Shown here: positions 19,301 through 27,314 of the stretch, piece by piece
Numbering within the stretch: position 1 is the stretch's first letter
How the letters are laid out: each line of letters starts with the position of its first letter
DNA from: Candidatus Aminicenantota bacterium
GTDB taxonomy: Bacteria; Acidobacteriota; Aminicenantia; Aminicenantales; Saccharicenantaceae
Length of the DNA stretch: 64,000 bases
Reading direction: 5' to 3'
NCBI GenBank assembly: GCA_014360015.1
Contig: JACIYJ010000005.1
Span: 62,001-126,000, forward strand
Program-made: the position numbers and the translations under genes
The notes under the pieces: model-generated
The model's input: the letters and a program-made list of their open reading frames with translations, nothing else
Database searches by the model: none
Told to the model about the DNA's origin: nothing

Positions 19301-19459
19301 CTGACTGCCGGTTCTTCCAGAGAAATTCTTTTCGCGCGGTATGTTCCTTCGAGTATCTCTATAGCAGGTAAATACCTGATAGCGGTTATCGATTCTGAAG
19401 AAAAAGTGATAGAAAAAGACGAAACCAACAATAAAATTGTCTTTGGTCCCTTGCAGTGA
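16364..19459 (+). CDS. Exported SBBP-repeat beta-propeller protein with CARDB domain
   Basis: A 1031-residue surface or periplasmic protein. An N-terminal hydrophobic segment (about residues 12-32) is a signal or anchor. Residues 45-285 resemble the region found before SBBP repeats in other bacteria. Residues 289-745 hold seven SBBP repeats of about 65 residues, each with an ASTyiGG start, a GNVYvtGyT core and a DVFvsKL end; seven such units would close one seven-bladed propeller. Two InlB-like repeats follow (about 747-908), each with a paired-Cys GGINCGxDC motif, then a CARDB adhesion-like domain (909-1031). It is probably co-transcribed with the barrel protein 34 bases downstream. The ligand is unknown. 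Confidence 0.85.
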   Translation: MSERFKKLVKGKLGIICMLVLSGPVIVGLNFILNREKSEVKPQKICFSEKPGLNLAKVSLPFIPNEGQWDSQIKFRADLFSGAFFVTGNELVYSLVKADEKDNAVKAKIVLETDSSDFGTPDNRFRQVTFKETFLSNDGKTITFFPQGEEKAITRVAYFKGNGAELWRSHLSSYNSVTLGRIYPGVEVQLRASARNVEKLFYLKPGTRVEDIRIRVDGVKSIDISPEGELVLKTEIGNLAMMKPLAYQEIDCRKEYVEVAYELKGQNEYGFKILEPYNPEATLVIDPALSTLSASTFIGGKGNDRGFCIALDNAGNVFVAGYTLSSSSDYPTTSGAYDTTYNGGYDVFVSKLSSSLDSLEASTYIGGKGTDYLYSLVLDSFGNVYLAGITNSSDFPTTPGAYHQSYNGGDYDAFIVKLSSDLSSLLASTYFGGSGVDYGVAITLDNSWNLYITGMTSSSNFPITSGAFDTSYGGRYDVFVAKLSNSLDSLLASTFIGGSDYEIGSSIVVDNSGNVYIGGRTKSSNFPTTSGAYDTTYNGDYDVFISKLNGSLDSLLASTYIGGSGPDYGYMIAVDNSGNVYVTGYTLSSDYPTTDGAYDTSHNGSYDVFISRLSGSLGTLLASTYFGGTDDDRSRSIALDVYGNVYVAGWTKSSDFPNTSGAYDRSQNGSWDVFVSKLSANLSTVFSSTFVGGVSDDLAYALAVDGSGNVYVTGYTLSSGFPTTEGIYDKTIDGTDVFVLKFSAVNQYLLTVNRSGNGSGKVTSADGGINCGTDCSQIYDNGTVVKLTAIPDADSVFAGWSGDVVSADNPLTLTVDSDKNITAKFVPNDLNFTLTVIKSGPGNGTVTSEDGGINCGSDCSEIYPAGTVVKLTAIPDENSGFDSWTGDISGTNPTISVAMDSDKTVIAVFGPTPLPDLTGQWHDFQVFRFMGRTTILRAFLRLNNIGEAEATNGFKISYYLSADGQSLDTLLNSRTITLNLTAGSSREILFARYVPSSISIAGKYLIAVIDSEEKVIEKDETNNKIVFGPLQ
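17227..18597 (+). repeat. Seven tandem SBBP coding repeats
   Basis: Seven in-frame units of roughly 195 bases encode the propeller blades. Shared blocks include the codons for GNVYV and for SGAYDTTYNG. The units differ at many silent and replacement positions, so the array is old rather than freshly amplified. Confidence 0.75.
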
Positions 19460-19493
19460 GAGTTGAGTTAATATAACAAGAATGGAGGCCTGA

Positions 19494-20312
19494 ATGAAAA
19501 TATTGAAAATACAGGGAATTGTTATAGGAGTTCTTCTTCTTTCAGTGTGGGTTTTAGCTCAGCAATCGCCAGTTTCTTTTTCTCTGAGAGGCGGTTACTA
19601 TCTGCCTTCCTCTTCCACCTTCAATAAAGACTATGTTCCTGTGGTCAATAACAGTTTCAACGAGCTCAATACTTACCTGACTGATATTGGACTTAAAGGA
19701 ACGGTCCAAGAATTTAAAAAAATGAACGGGGCGGCGATTTTTGGAGGAGAGTTTGAATTTAAAGCCAGCGAGCAGTTTTCTTTGGTTCTGGGTGCAGAAT
19801 ATTCTCAGAAAACATTCACGGGATTTCTTGATTCCAGCGGAACAATTGAGGAAGTCTCATATGAAGTCACCGAGGAAAGTAAATTCAGGATGTCAGTTAT
19901 ACCCATTTACGGTACTTTCAGAATTAACCTTCCAGTCAGAGTAGCTCGAGTTTATATCGGAGGCGGTGCTGGATATTATCTGGGCAGGATAAAGGCGGAA
20001 GAACAATGGAGCTGGGTACAGGCATCAGAAACAGTTGACACTGGTACCAGGAAGACGATAGCTTCTGGCCAGGCGGTTATCCCCCATGCTAATCTTGGAG
20101 CAGAATTAAAACTGGGGGGAAGTGTGACTCTGGCTATGGACCTGAGGTTTCCTTTTGGTGCAATCAAGTCTTTTAAAATAAAAAGTGACACGGCCGATTC
20201 AAATCTGGCAGGACAGAACCTGACTTTTGTTGATGACAATGGGATAGAAAAAGAGTTTAAGTGGGAAATGACCGGACCAAATCTGGGAGTTAATCTGAAA
20301 ATAAAATTTTAG
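19494..20312 (+). CDS. Outer-membrane beta-barrel protein
   Basis: A 272-residue protein with a clear signal peptide (residues 1-22, ending VLAQQ) and alternating hydrophobic strands typical of 8-10-stranded barrels (for example FSLRGGYYLP and RVYIGGGAGYYLG). It ends in KIKF, an aromatic terminus suited to the BAM machinery. Family level is 'outer membrane protein beta-barrel'; the function is unknown. It lies downstream of the propeller protein and may anchor it or share its envelope role. GGAGG precedes ATG. Confidence 0.75.
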   Translation: MKILKIQGIVIGVLLLSVWVLAQQSPVSFSLRGGYYLPSSSTFNKDYVPVVNNSFNELNTYLTDIGLKGTVQEFKKMNGAAIFGGEFEFKASEQFSLVLGAEYSQKTFTGFLDSSGTIEEVSYEVTEESKFRMSVIPIYGTFRINLPVRVARVYIGGGAGYYLGRIKAEEQWSWVQASETVDTGTRKTIASGQAVIPHANLGAELKLGGSVTLAMDLRFPFGAIKSFKIKSDTADSNLAGQNLTFVDDNGIEKEFKWEMTGPNLGVNLKIKF

Positions 20313-20463
20313 CTTAGAAAGCAATTTTCCAGGTAGAGAAAAGAACCTAAATCCAGCACTTCTGCGGTCTGATATTTTTTAAATCAGTCCTTGAAGATCA
20401 TGATTGAAAAACATGAAAATGGCAGTCACTGGAAGCATGTCTTAAACCTAAGGAGGATTCATA

Positions 20464-20493
20464 TTGACCTGCCAGTAGAAATAATGTTATAAA
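20464..20493 (+). promoter_or_regulatory. Sigma-70 promoter
   Basis: TTGACC (20464-20469), an 18-base spacer and TATAAA (20488-20493). Transcription would begin near 20500, so the palindrome at 20512-20530 lies in the early transcribed region of the gene at 20562. Confidence 0.5.
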
Positions 20494-20511
20494 ATCAGAG
20501 GGAAAGAGTGT

Positions 20512-20537
20512 GGTTAACAGGTTGTTAACCTGTTTTT
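20512..20537 (+). promoter_or_regulatory. Operator-like palindrome / attenuator-like hairpin
   Basis: GGTTAACA (20512-20519) and TGTTAACC (20523-20530) are exact inverted repeats around a 3-base centre, a form expected for a dimeric repressor site. An overlapping fold, AACAGGTT (20516-20523) with AACCTGTT (20527-20534), is followed by T residues to 20537 and could act as a weak terminator. Either would control the downstream membrane protein. Confidence 0.45.
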
Positions 20538-20561
20538 GGGGCGAGGAGGAAAGTCTTCTCT

Positions 20562-21476
20562 ATGAAAAAACAAAACTGGTCAAGCCGCAAGTTTGAAACC
20601 ATAATTGCCATGGTTATTGTCCTGGCCATTCTGGCCATAGGCTTTCTGGTTCATTATAAGTTTTATCTTTTGAATTTCTTTTTCTTACCCGTTATTTTTT
20701 CAGGCTACTATCTGGGTAAAAAAAGAGCGGCCCTCATAGCCATCAGCTGCATCCTGTTGGAAGCTTTGTATCTGGTTTTTTCCCATCAGGTTTTTGGAGT
20801 GCATTTTCAGTTGACTCAGGATGACCTGATATTTCTGATTTCCTGGGCGATTTTTCTTTTTCTTACAGCCTGGATTGTCGGCACTTTAAGCGAGAAAAAG
20901 GATAAAGAAGTTTTTAATCTCAAAAGGGCTTATACCGGTATTTTAGCTATTGTCTTGAAATATCTTGAGGTTGGGGAAGAAGGCAAATCCCGGGCTGAAA
21001 AAGTGGCTGAATTAGCTGGCAAAATGGCTGAAGTTCTGGAGATGAACAAAGCTGAAGTAGAAAACATCAAGTCTGCAGCTCTGCTCAGCGATATTCAGGA
21101 ACTTCAGACCTGCCTGCCGCTTTTTACTCAGACCACTGAATTTGTGGAGAAAGAAAGCTTCTCCCAGGTGCATCTGAGTGACCGGGAAAAGATAATGCTC
21201 AAAACCACCGGACTTCTCCTCTCAGAAATTCAACCCATCCTCCAGAGCTACTTTGTTCATTATCGGCAAAAGGCCAACGAACTGGAAAAGAGCTTGAGTG
21301 CCATTCCTCTGGCTGCCTCGCTGATTGCCTTAGCTGAACTTTATGTCAAGCTGACTCAGCTGGGAAGAGTCAAGGTGGGTCCGGAAGAGATTTCTTCTTT
21401 GGAAGATATAGCCAGGCTCAAAGGTCGTTATTTCCCGGAGAAAGCAGTAGAGGCTCTGTATTTAGTTGTCTATTAA
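20562..21476 (+). CDS. Membrane protein with degenerate HD-GYP-like domain
   Basis: A 304-residue protein. Residues 10-115 contain about four hydrophobic helices. Residues 120-300 are helical and laid out like an HD-GYP phosphodiesterase (KRAYTGILAIVLKYLEV, later AALLSDIQELQ, then SLIALAELYVKL). The metal-binding HD and GYP residues are not present: SDIQE stands where HDIGK would be expected. If the match is right it would be a non-catalytic sensor or c-di-GMP-binding descendant. GAGGAGG precedes ATG. Fold assignment is tentative; the membrane topology is clear. Confidence 0.6.
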   Translation: MKKQNWSSRKFETIIAMVIVLAILAIGFLVHYKFYLLNFFFLPVIFSGYYLGKKRAALIAISCILLEALYLVFSHQVFGVHFQLTQDDLIFLISWAIFLFLTAWIVGTLSEKKDKEVFNLKRAYTGILAIVLKYLEVGEEGKSRAEKVAELAGKMAEVLEMNKAEVENIKSAALLSDIQELQTCLPLFTQTTEFVEKESFSQVHLSDREKIMLKTTGLLLSEIQPILQSYFVHYRQKANELEKSLSAIPLAASLIALAELYVKLTQLGRVKVGPEEISSLEDIARLKGRYFPEKAVEALYLVVY

Positions 21477-21659
21477 TCTTGATGATATGATGGCCATTAC
21501 TGGAAGAAAGTTTTAATCTCTCTTTAATACTACTAAAATAGTAAGATTGGGAAGGCTGATTCCTTCTGCCTTTTCAAATCTGATAAATGGATTCCTGGAT
21601 CTGAACAAATAAGCCTTCAATGAAGGCCGGGGTTAAAGGCAGGTTGTTTCTGACAGAAA

Positions 21660-23807
21660 TTATAGTCTGAATAGGTATGAGACTTTAAGAGTGACTGAGT
21701 GTCCTCGCTCTGTTACCAGAAATTCTTTTCGCTGGCTCTGCTTAAAGCTCAGCTGGATGACGTTGCCGGCGCCAAGATAATAGCCCACCAGCAAGTCAAA
21801 GTTGTATTGATCTTCTCTGGTTTCACCCAGAAGCCGGGTGCTGACAAAAAGTTGATGAGTGATTTGATAATGAAGGGAAGCTTCATAGGTCAGGCCCTCG
21901 AAGATAGTTTCTCCAGTTGAATCAAGGGTTTGACGGATCCATTCCGCTCCTAAGGAAAATTCAAGGTTACTGCGGGGTTTTAAAGACAAGGAACCTTCAA
22001 CAGTCATTTGGGCTCCGGGCAACACATCGGTGAATTCTTCATTGTATATCCCTCTTTTTTGCCAGCTCCCTTCGATGCTTATCTCTTTAAGAAAACCACC
22101 ACGCTCCCAGTCGAAATCAAAATGAGCTCCATAGTTTTTGAGGAAATTGCCGTTCCAGATGAGTTCATCAGCAGGCGATAGGACCTGGTACTGGCTTTTT
22201 CCGGTAAAAAAGCCATAATGGAAATCAATCCGGTTAAAAAAGTTCCAGAACATCATCAGCTCCAACTGGTCTCCGACTTTATTGCCGTAAGAATCCTGAT
22301 TGAAAGTGCCGGTTAAATCCCAGCTGATTCTCTGGATGGTGCCCCGATTAAAACGCCAGGCATATCCGACCATGGATTCGAAAGATTGAAAGTCAACCTT
22401 GTTCAGGTAACCGGCGCGCAGATTGACATTGTCCTCGATTCTCTGAAAGCCAAAAGTTAGCTGCAGACCGGCATCGGGTTCTCGATTGAATTGAAACATA
22501 TGAATGCCATGGTGATGATTATCTGTCCCTGAATTAAAGGAAAAAATATGAGCACCTCGGACATAATATATGTCTTTAAAGTTGAAGTTGTAATCAGCAG
22601 CTATGTTCTGATTTGTGCTGCTCTCTTCATCAACTCCAGTATAATAGATTCCAATCTGAGAGTTTTTGAAAAGGTCTTTGGTGACTCTGAACACCCCGAA
22701 TTTTGATGAACCATATTCTTCTTTATTGACTGCTCCCAGTATACCAAAAGAATAACCACCAGTTTTACCTGAGATTTTGGCTGCAAACCTTGGGTCTCTT
22801 ATTCTCCGTGAATAAAAAAGCATGATATCTGTCGACCAGTCGAATCCTCGTTCGGTAGCCAGCCGGAAATACTGACTGCCCTCGCTGAAAAAAGGCCGAT
22901 TTTCTCGGAAATATCTTTCATATGGCGAAAGCTGATAAATAAAAGGGTCAGATTCTACCTGGCTGAAATCCGGACTGGCAGTAACATCCAGGTAAAGGTT
23001 GGGTTTAATTCCATATTTCACGTCCACACCTGCAGCCAGCTTATCATCTTTTTCATCTTCCCAACGAGTTGAGCGGACGCCGGCATAGGGGAAAATTTCC
23101 AGATTATGCCCAGGTTTGATGCCGGACAGCCCGCGCAGTTCAGCCATCTGATGAAGCTTGGGCAGATCTCTTTTAACTTCGGTCCAGTAATCAGTCTCGT
23201 TCAGACGGTGGATGTAGCGGACAAAATTCACTCCCCAAATTTGTTCTGGAGCCGATGAAAAACGCAGAGATTTAAAGGGAATGGCCATCTCGGCCGACCA
23301 ACCATCCTCTCTTATCCTGGCACCGGATTTCCAGATAGTTTCTACCGAGTTTTTCTGAACTCCCTTCGGGTTGATGGTGAAATTGATGCTGGTTCGCCGG
23401 TCGTTATAGGTATCGAGCATGACCATGATGGAATCGTTGTTTTCAAATTCGTTTCTGGGGGTGAGCTCTGCCCAGATTTTATCTGGCTGGGAATCCTTCA
23501 TCAGGAAAGCAAAATAAATGTAGTTATCGTCATAAGCAGCCCAGACATAAGTTTCCTCAGTAGCTGGTGCACCATTGACCGGGTCGTATTGAATGAAACC
23601 TGAAACGGGTTGAATAACCTGCCAGCAGCCATCATCAAGATGGCCATCAATTTTAGGCGGCTGGTTAATTTTCTGGATGTGAAGAATTTTCGACCTTTCC
23701 TGGGCTAAGGAAAATGATGAGATTAAAGAAAAAATCAGGATAAGGCTGAAAATAGAGGCAGATTTTTTTATAAGGCGGTCAGTGTTACCAGCTGGCCTGA
23801 AAATCAT
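21660..23807 (-). CDS. Exported DUF5916 protein with CBM9-like domain
   Basis: A 715-residue envelope protein. A signal peptide (about residues 15-36) is followed by a CBM9-like beta-sandwich (about 42-225; PPKIDGHLDDGCWQ, then DDNYIYFAF and the NDSIMVMLDTYNDRR block), then a DUF5916 region of regular amphipathic strands that looks like an outer-membrane beta-barrel and ends in Phe-Arg-Leu. The combination is common in Bacteroidota, Acidobacteriota and Aminicenantes; function is unproven, with carbohydrate or glycopeptide binding a guess. It is monocistronic. Confidence 0.85.
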   Translation of the reverse strand: MIFRPAGNTDRLIKKSASIFSLILIFSLISSFSLAQERSKILHIQKINQPPKIDGHLDDGCWQVIQPVSGFIQYDPVNGAPATEETYVWAAYDDNYIYFAFLMKDSQPDKIWAELTPRNEFENNDSIMVMLDTYNDRRTSINFTINPKGVQKNSVETIWKSGARIREDGWSAEMAIPFKSLRFSSAPEQIWGVNFVRYIHRLNETDYWTEVKRDLPKLHQMAELRGLSGIKPGHNLEIFPYAGVRSTRWEDEKDDKLAAGVDVKYGIKPNLYLDVTASPDFSQVESDPFIYQLSPYERYFRENRPFFSEGSQYFRLATERGFDWSTDIMLFYSRRIRDPRFAAKISGKTGGYSFGILGAVNKEEYGSSKFGVFRVTKDLFKNSQIGIYYTGVDEESSTNQNIAADYNFNFKDIYYVRGAHIFSFNSGTDNHHHGIHMFQFNREPDAGLQLTFGFQRIEDNVNLRAGYLNKVDFQSFESMVGYAWRFNRGTIQRISWDLTGTFNQDSYGNKVGDQLELMMFWNFFNRIDFHYGFFTGKSQYQVLSPADELIWNGNFLKNYGAHFDFDWERGGFLKEISIEGSWQKRGIYNEEFTDVLPGAQMTVEGSLSLKPRSNLEFSLGAEWIRQTLDSTGETIFEGLTYEASLHYQITHQLFVSTRLLGETREDQYNFDLLVGYYLGAGNVIQLSFKQSQRKEFLVTERGHSVTLKVSYLFRL

Positions 23808-24121
23808 AAACAGCCTCCTTCTTTTTATGACGCCAGATCTTTAATTTTCTTCCAAAAATTCTATTGAAAAGTTCTCAATTTGAAAAGAATGAGAATTTTA
23901 GACAGGATTTAAATTGGAACAGATGATTCAATTTTAACTATTAATTAGAGCTTAAGCAAGGTCGCCCCAGATTTTACACTGGGAGCAAAGAAAGGCGAAA
24001 GCCCTGAACTAAGCCTGACCTAGACAGGTATAAGATTTTTGATGTTGTTTCATACTGGATTGAAGTTTGTCCGAAAGAGACTCCATAAAGGGAATAAATA
24101 AAGGTAGTGGCAATCACAATC
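23808..24121. other. Intergenic region, no gene recognised
   Basis: 314 bases upstream of the DUF5916 gene. An imperfect hairpin (CCCAG with CTGGG near 23970-23990) is present. No open frame with a ribosome site, no RNA gene and no convincing promoter were found on either strand. Confidence 0.4.
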
Positions 24122-25042
24122 TCAGTCTTCAGGGAATAGCAGGTACTGGTTAAGGAGATAAGGGAGGTTAAAACGATAACTAAAGCTCCGCAGAAGTTCG
24201 ATGATGATCACAAAATCAATTTTTTTGGCCTGGTATTCATTAAGTAATTTTAAAAAATGATTTCTTTCCTTCTGACCAAGGCGTGGTGATACATAGCCAA
24301 ATATATGGCTGAAGGCGTTGACCAGATTAGATTTCCTGATGGGCCGGGCTAAGATTGTCTGGAAATCATGCTGATATTGGTTGACGGTTTGCTGAAAGGC
24401 ACCTTTTTTATGCCCGGCCAAAATTTTTCCCAAAGTCTTAAGGCCCATTTGGGAAATACTCATAAATAGATATTTAGCCCGGGTATGAAATTCAATCAAC
24501 GAACCAATCTCTTTTCTGGCTTTCCGGAATCTGTAATGCAAAAAAACTTTGGCCAAAAATTCCCAGCGCAATTCTGGGTTTTTGAGTCGTCTTTCATCAA
24601 TGATTGGCAAATAGGGGAATTTTTGCTTGACTGTCCGGGCAAAAATTCCATCTTCCTTTCCCAAAATTATTTTGCCCTCAACGTCGCCAAAAACTTTAGC
24701 GCTTTTCACTCCGCAGCTTGGCGATTTAGCTTTAAGAATAAAGCCGTCGATTTCTTCAAGCTTTGATAGGAAGATATCAGAAAAATCCTGAAGTTTCCGG
24801 GTGAGGTTCAAGCCGGTTTCGTTCTGGATGACTTCAATTTTCTCTTTAATTCTGACCAGCCTGATTGTTTTCCTGGGTATTCCCAGCCCAACGCTTACTT
24901 CGGGACAGACGGTAATCAGCTCAAATTTCGGTTTCAAAGCCTCTGCCTCTTTATCTCTGACTGTGCTGCCGTCGTAGCGATAGGCAAAGCCATTGAGACA
25001 GGCACTGATAACTACCCTGGGTTTGCTCATGGTGTTTTCCAT
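24122..25042 (-). CDS. DUF523 and DUF1722 domain protein (YbgA-like)
   Basis: A 306-residue two-domain protein. DUF523 (about residues 8-150) shows the SACLNG motif, the EVSVGLGIPR block and the Cys-containing KAKSPSCG motif. DUF1722 (about 185-300) contains the HKKGAFQQTVNQY and YVSPRL blocks. The order matches the widespread YbgA-type fusion, whose role is unknown; the conserved Cys residues suggest a metal or tRNA-thiolation link, unproven. Two starts are possible (25042, 25030) and neither has a clear ribosome site. It is monocistronic. Confidence 0.85.
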   Translation of the reverse strand: MENTMSKPRVVISACLNGFAYRYDGSTVRDKEAEALKPKFELITVCPEVSVGLGIPRKTIRLVRIKEKIEVIQNETGLNLTRKLQDFSDIFLSKLEEIDGFILKAKSPSCGVKSAKVFGDVEGKIILGKEDGIFARTVKQKFPYLPIIDERRLKNPELRWEFLAKVFLHYRFRKARKEIGSLIEFHTRAKYLFMSISQMGLKTLGKILAGHKKGAFQQTVNQYQHDFQTILARPIRKSNLVNAFSHIFGYVSPRLGQKERNHFLKLLNEYQAKKIDFVIIIELLRSFSYRFNLPYLLNQYLLFPED

Positions 25043-25234
25043 GCTTTGATTTTATTAAGATTCAGCCAGAACTTCCATAAGAAGGGTTAAAGATTTTCTA
25101 TGAAACACCCCGGGCAATAAAAAAGTAAGTAAAAAGAGCTACCAGGATTCAGGGGCTTTCTGTCATGAGTAAATAAGATTTAATATAAATGTCTGGTTGA
25201 GGCTCCCAACAGGCTTTATGACAAGACTGTCTTT

Positions 25235-26362
25235 TTACCAGCCAGTGTTAAAAACAGGCAAAATCTTTAAACCGCGGGGGTTGCTGCCAATGATGTTGAT
25301 AACCCCGAGTTGGAAGCCTTTTCCCACCTTCCAGGCATAATTGACCAGGCCAATGGAGACCCCGGTAAGGTTGCCCTGAAGATAATTGAAGGAAGCTACT
25401 GAGGCTCCGTTGAGATAGCCGCCTTTAGTGAGTTTGATTTCTCCGGCGGCCAGAAAAAGGCCTTTAAGTTTTTCTCCGCCGGCTCCTATTCCGGTGAGCA
25501 GTATGCCTTGCACCTTTGGAGCACCGGCACCCAGTCCGGCTATGACTACGCCCTGGATTTTCTCACCAGCTCCAGCTCCGAGACCGGCTACCGCCAGACC
25601 CTTGATTTCCTCACCGGCACCGATTCCCAGCCCGCCAATGACCAGCCCGGTTATATTTTCACCTGCTCCGGCCCCAAGTCCAGCCAAGGTTATTCCATTT
25701 AAATTTTTACCTGCACCGACACCGGCCAGCCCGGCATTAATTCCGGAAACATTTTTTCCGGCCCCCACTCCCAATCCGGCGATATTTAATCCGATAAGGT
25801 TTTCTCCGGCCCCAACTCCCAGACCACCTAAATTTATCCCTTTTAGATTTTTACCAGCGCCGCAACCCAGCCCCCCGAGATTAAAGCCGACCATATTTTC
25901 TCCAGCTCCAGCTCCAATTCCGCCAATATTAATCCCATAAAGATTTTTCCCGCTGCCAGTGCCAACCAGACCAAGATTCAGGCCAACCGCGGCTTTTTCA
26001 GCTCCAGCACCCAGAATTCCAACATTGAGACCTTTAAGTTCTTTAGCTCCGGGCAAAAGTCCTAAGGATATACCAGTAACTACAGCTTCTTTATTTTCTT
26101 TGTATGGTTTCCACAAAGTTATGTTGATTCCATATATTTTTTCTACGTTCCTGTCCCGGAAATTAAATCTCAGTCCAGCGAAATTCCTGGAATTACCAAA
26201 ACTGAGGCCCCAGGTTTTAGCCGGAATGTTCAGACTCTGTGCTTTAAGAGGTAAACCAGCAACAGTCAGCATAAAAATTATGGCCAGAAAACTGACGCTC
26301 AGCAAATTTCTGGGAAGAGAAAGCTTAATAGAAGTTTTTCTTTTTACCTTCAGTTTTAGCAT
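25235..26362 (-). CDS. Exported glycine-rich 16-residue repeat protein
   Basis: A 375-residue protein with an N-terminal signal segment (about residues 18-41, ending PLKAQ). Residues 97-300 are about thirteen copies of a 16-residue unit of the form GxNxxGLGxGAGxNxx; positions 1, 6, 8, 10 and 12 are nearly always small. Regular spacing of hydrophobic and Gly positions suggests a beta-solenoid. It resembles the 'LA_2272 surface repeat' proteins noted in Leptospira, but this is from memory of the motif only. The C-terminal 70 residues (FNYLQGNLTGVSIGLVNY) look like barrel or solenoid-cap strands. Surface location is likely; function unknown. Confidence 0.7.
   Translation of the reverse strand: MLKLKVKRKTSIKLSLPRNLLSVSFLAIIFMLTVAGLPLKAQSLNIPAKTWGLSFGNSRNFAGLRFNFRDRNVEKIYGINITLWKPYKENKEAVVTGISLGLLPGAKELKGLNVGILGAGAEKAAVGLNLGLVGTGSGKNLYGINIGGIGAGAGENMVGFNLGGLGCGAGKNLKGINLGGLGVGAGENLIGLNIAGLGVGAGKNVSGINAGLAGVGAGKNLNGITLAGLGAGAGENITGLVIGGLGIGAGEEIKGLAVAGLGAGAGEKIQGVVIAGLGAGAPKVQGILLTGIGAGGEKLKGLFLAAGEIKLTKGGYLNGASVASFNYLQGNLTGVSIGLVNYAWKVGKGFQLGVINIIGSNPRGLKILPVFNTGW
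25463..26074 (-). repeat. Tandem 48-bp coding repeats
   Basis: About thirteen in-frame units of 48 bases (two or three are 42-45) encode the 16-residue solenoid units. The complementary strand is therefore also open in one frame for long stretches, which is a by-product and not a second gene. Confidence 0.75.
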
Positions 26363-26652
26363 TTTCTATCTCCTTGGTCTGTGTTATTTTTCAAAGTCGT
26401 TAGCAGATGAGCTCAACCTGGCTTCTGACCCAAGATGGGTATTAAATCATAGCCGAGAGCCAGCCGGAATTCTACAGTCATAAATAATTACGCAAAAATC
26501 CAGCAAAAGGTTCCTGAGAAAATGAGCTTTATACAAAATTAGAATTATCTTCTGGCTGTTTACTTCCCGGGCTATATAGTTTAAGAAAGTTTGGAAAAAG
26601 AGAATCTCTTATGAGAAAATAAAATTGATATTTCCTATGAAAGAGGGTATTT

Positions 26653-27201
26653 ATGAAGGTGGCAAAAAATCAGAAATTATTCTTGCCCGCAGCCTGCCTA
26701 ATTTTGTTATCTGGAATTTTATGGTTTTCAGGAAACCAATGCCTATCAGGACAAACTAACATTTCGGAAGCTTCGCTGAGAAAATTGGTGAGAAACTTTG
26801 AATACACTCTGGAAAGCGGCTCTAAGTATAAGCTTGAGAACGGACACTTTGAACAGGGCCAGCCAATTGAGAATTTTGTCAATATCCGACTCGATTCTTC
26901 GGCTTTCTGAGACCTTAATGGTGACGGACTTATGGATGCAGCTGTTATTCTGGTGGCCAATTATGGGGGCAGCGGGTTTTTTTATGAACTTACGGCTCTT
27001 ATTAATGATGGAGCCGCCTTTCATCAGACCAACTCTCTGGAACTGGGTGACCGAGTAAAAATAGTAAAGCTTAGAATCGATCAAGGCAAAATAATAATTA
27101 ATATGCTTACTCATGGCCCAAATGACCCGAGCTGTTGCCCCAGTAAAAAGGCAGTTTTATTTTTCAAACTAAGGAACGGACAGCTATCTGAGATAAAATA
27201 A
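26653..27201 (+). pseudogene. Exported protein gene interrupted by an in-frame TGA
   Basis: A single reading frame runs from ATG 26653 to the TAA ending at 27201, broken only by TGA at 26908-26910. The first part (85 residues) begins with a signal peptide. The second resumes with DLNGDGLMDAAVIL, a calcium-loop-like motif, and contains HGPNDPSCCPS. The context ...AF-stop-DLNGDG suggests a GGA-to-TGA change at a Gly. Intact, the protein would be 182 residues. Since other genes here end at TGA, recoding is unlikely; a recent nonsense mutation or a sequencing error is the simplest reading. Function unknown. Confidence 0.6.
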
Positions 27202-27314
27202 TAGGTAAAACTTTTTTCACTGCTTTATAACCGCTTGGCTTCAGGTGGCTTACGGTAATAAATTCCTTTGATAGTATTAAAATTCTATAACCCATAGATT
27301 CTTGACTTACGAAA

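Noticed and set aside
25428..25940. Long plus-strand open frame rich in Pro, Ser and Ala opposite the repeat protein
   Set aside because: It is the complement of the glycine-rich 48-bp repeats; periodic codons leave the other strand open. It has no ribosome site and no signal.
26653..27201. TGA read as glycine or selenocysteine
   Set aside because: Several intact genes end in TGA, for example at 32215-32217, and no SECIS-like hairpin was seen right after the stop.
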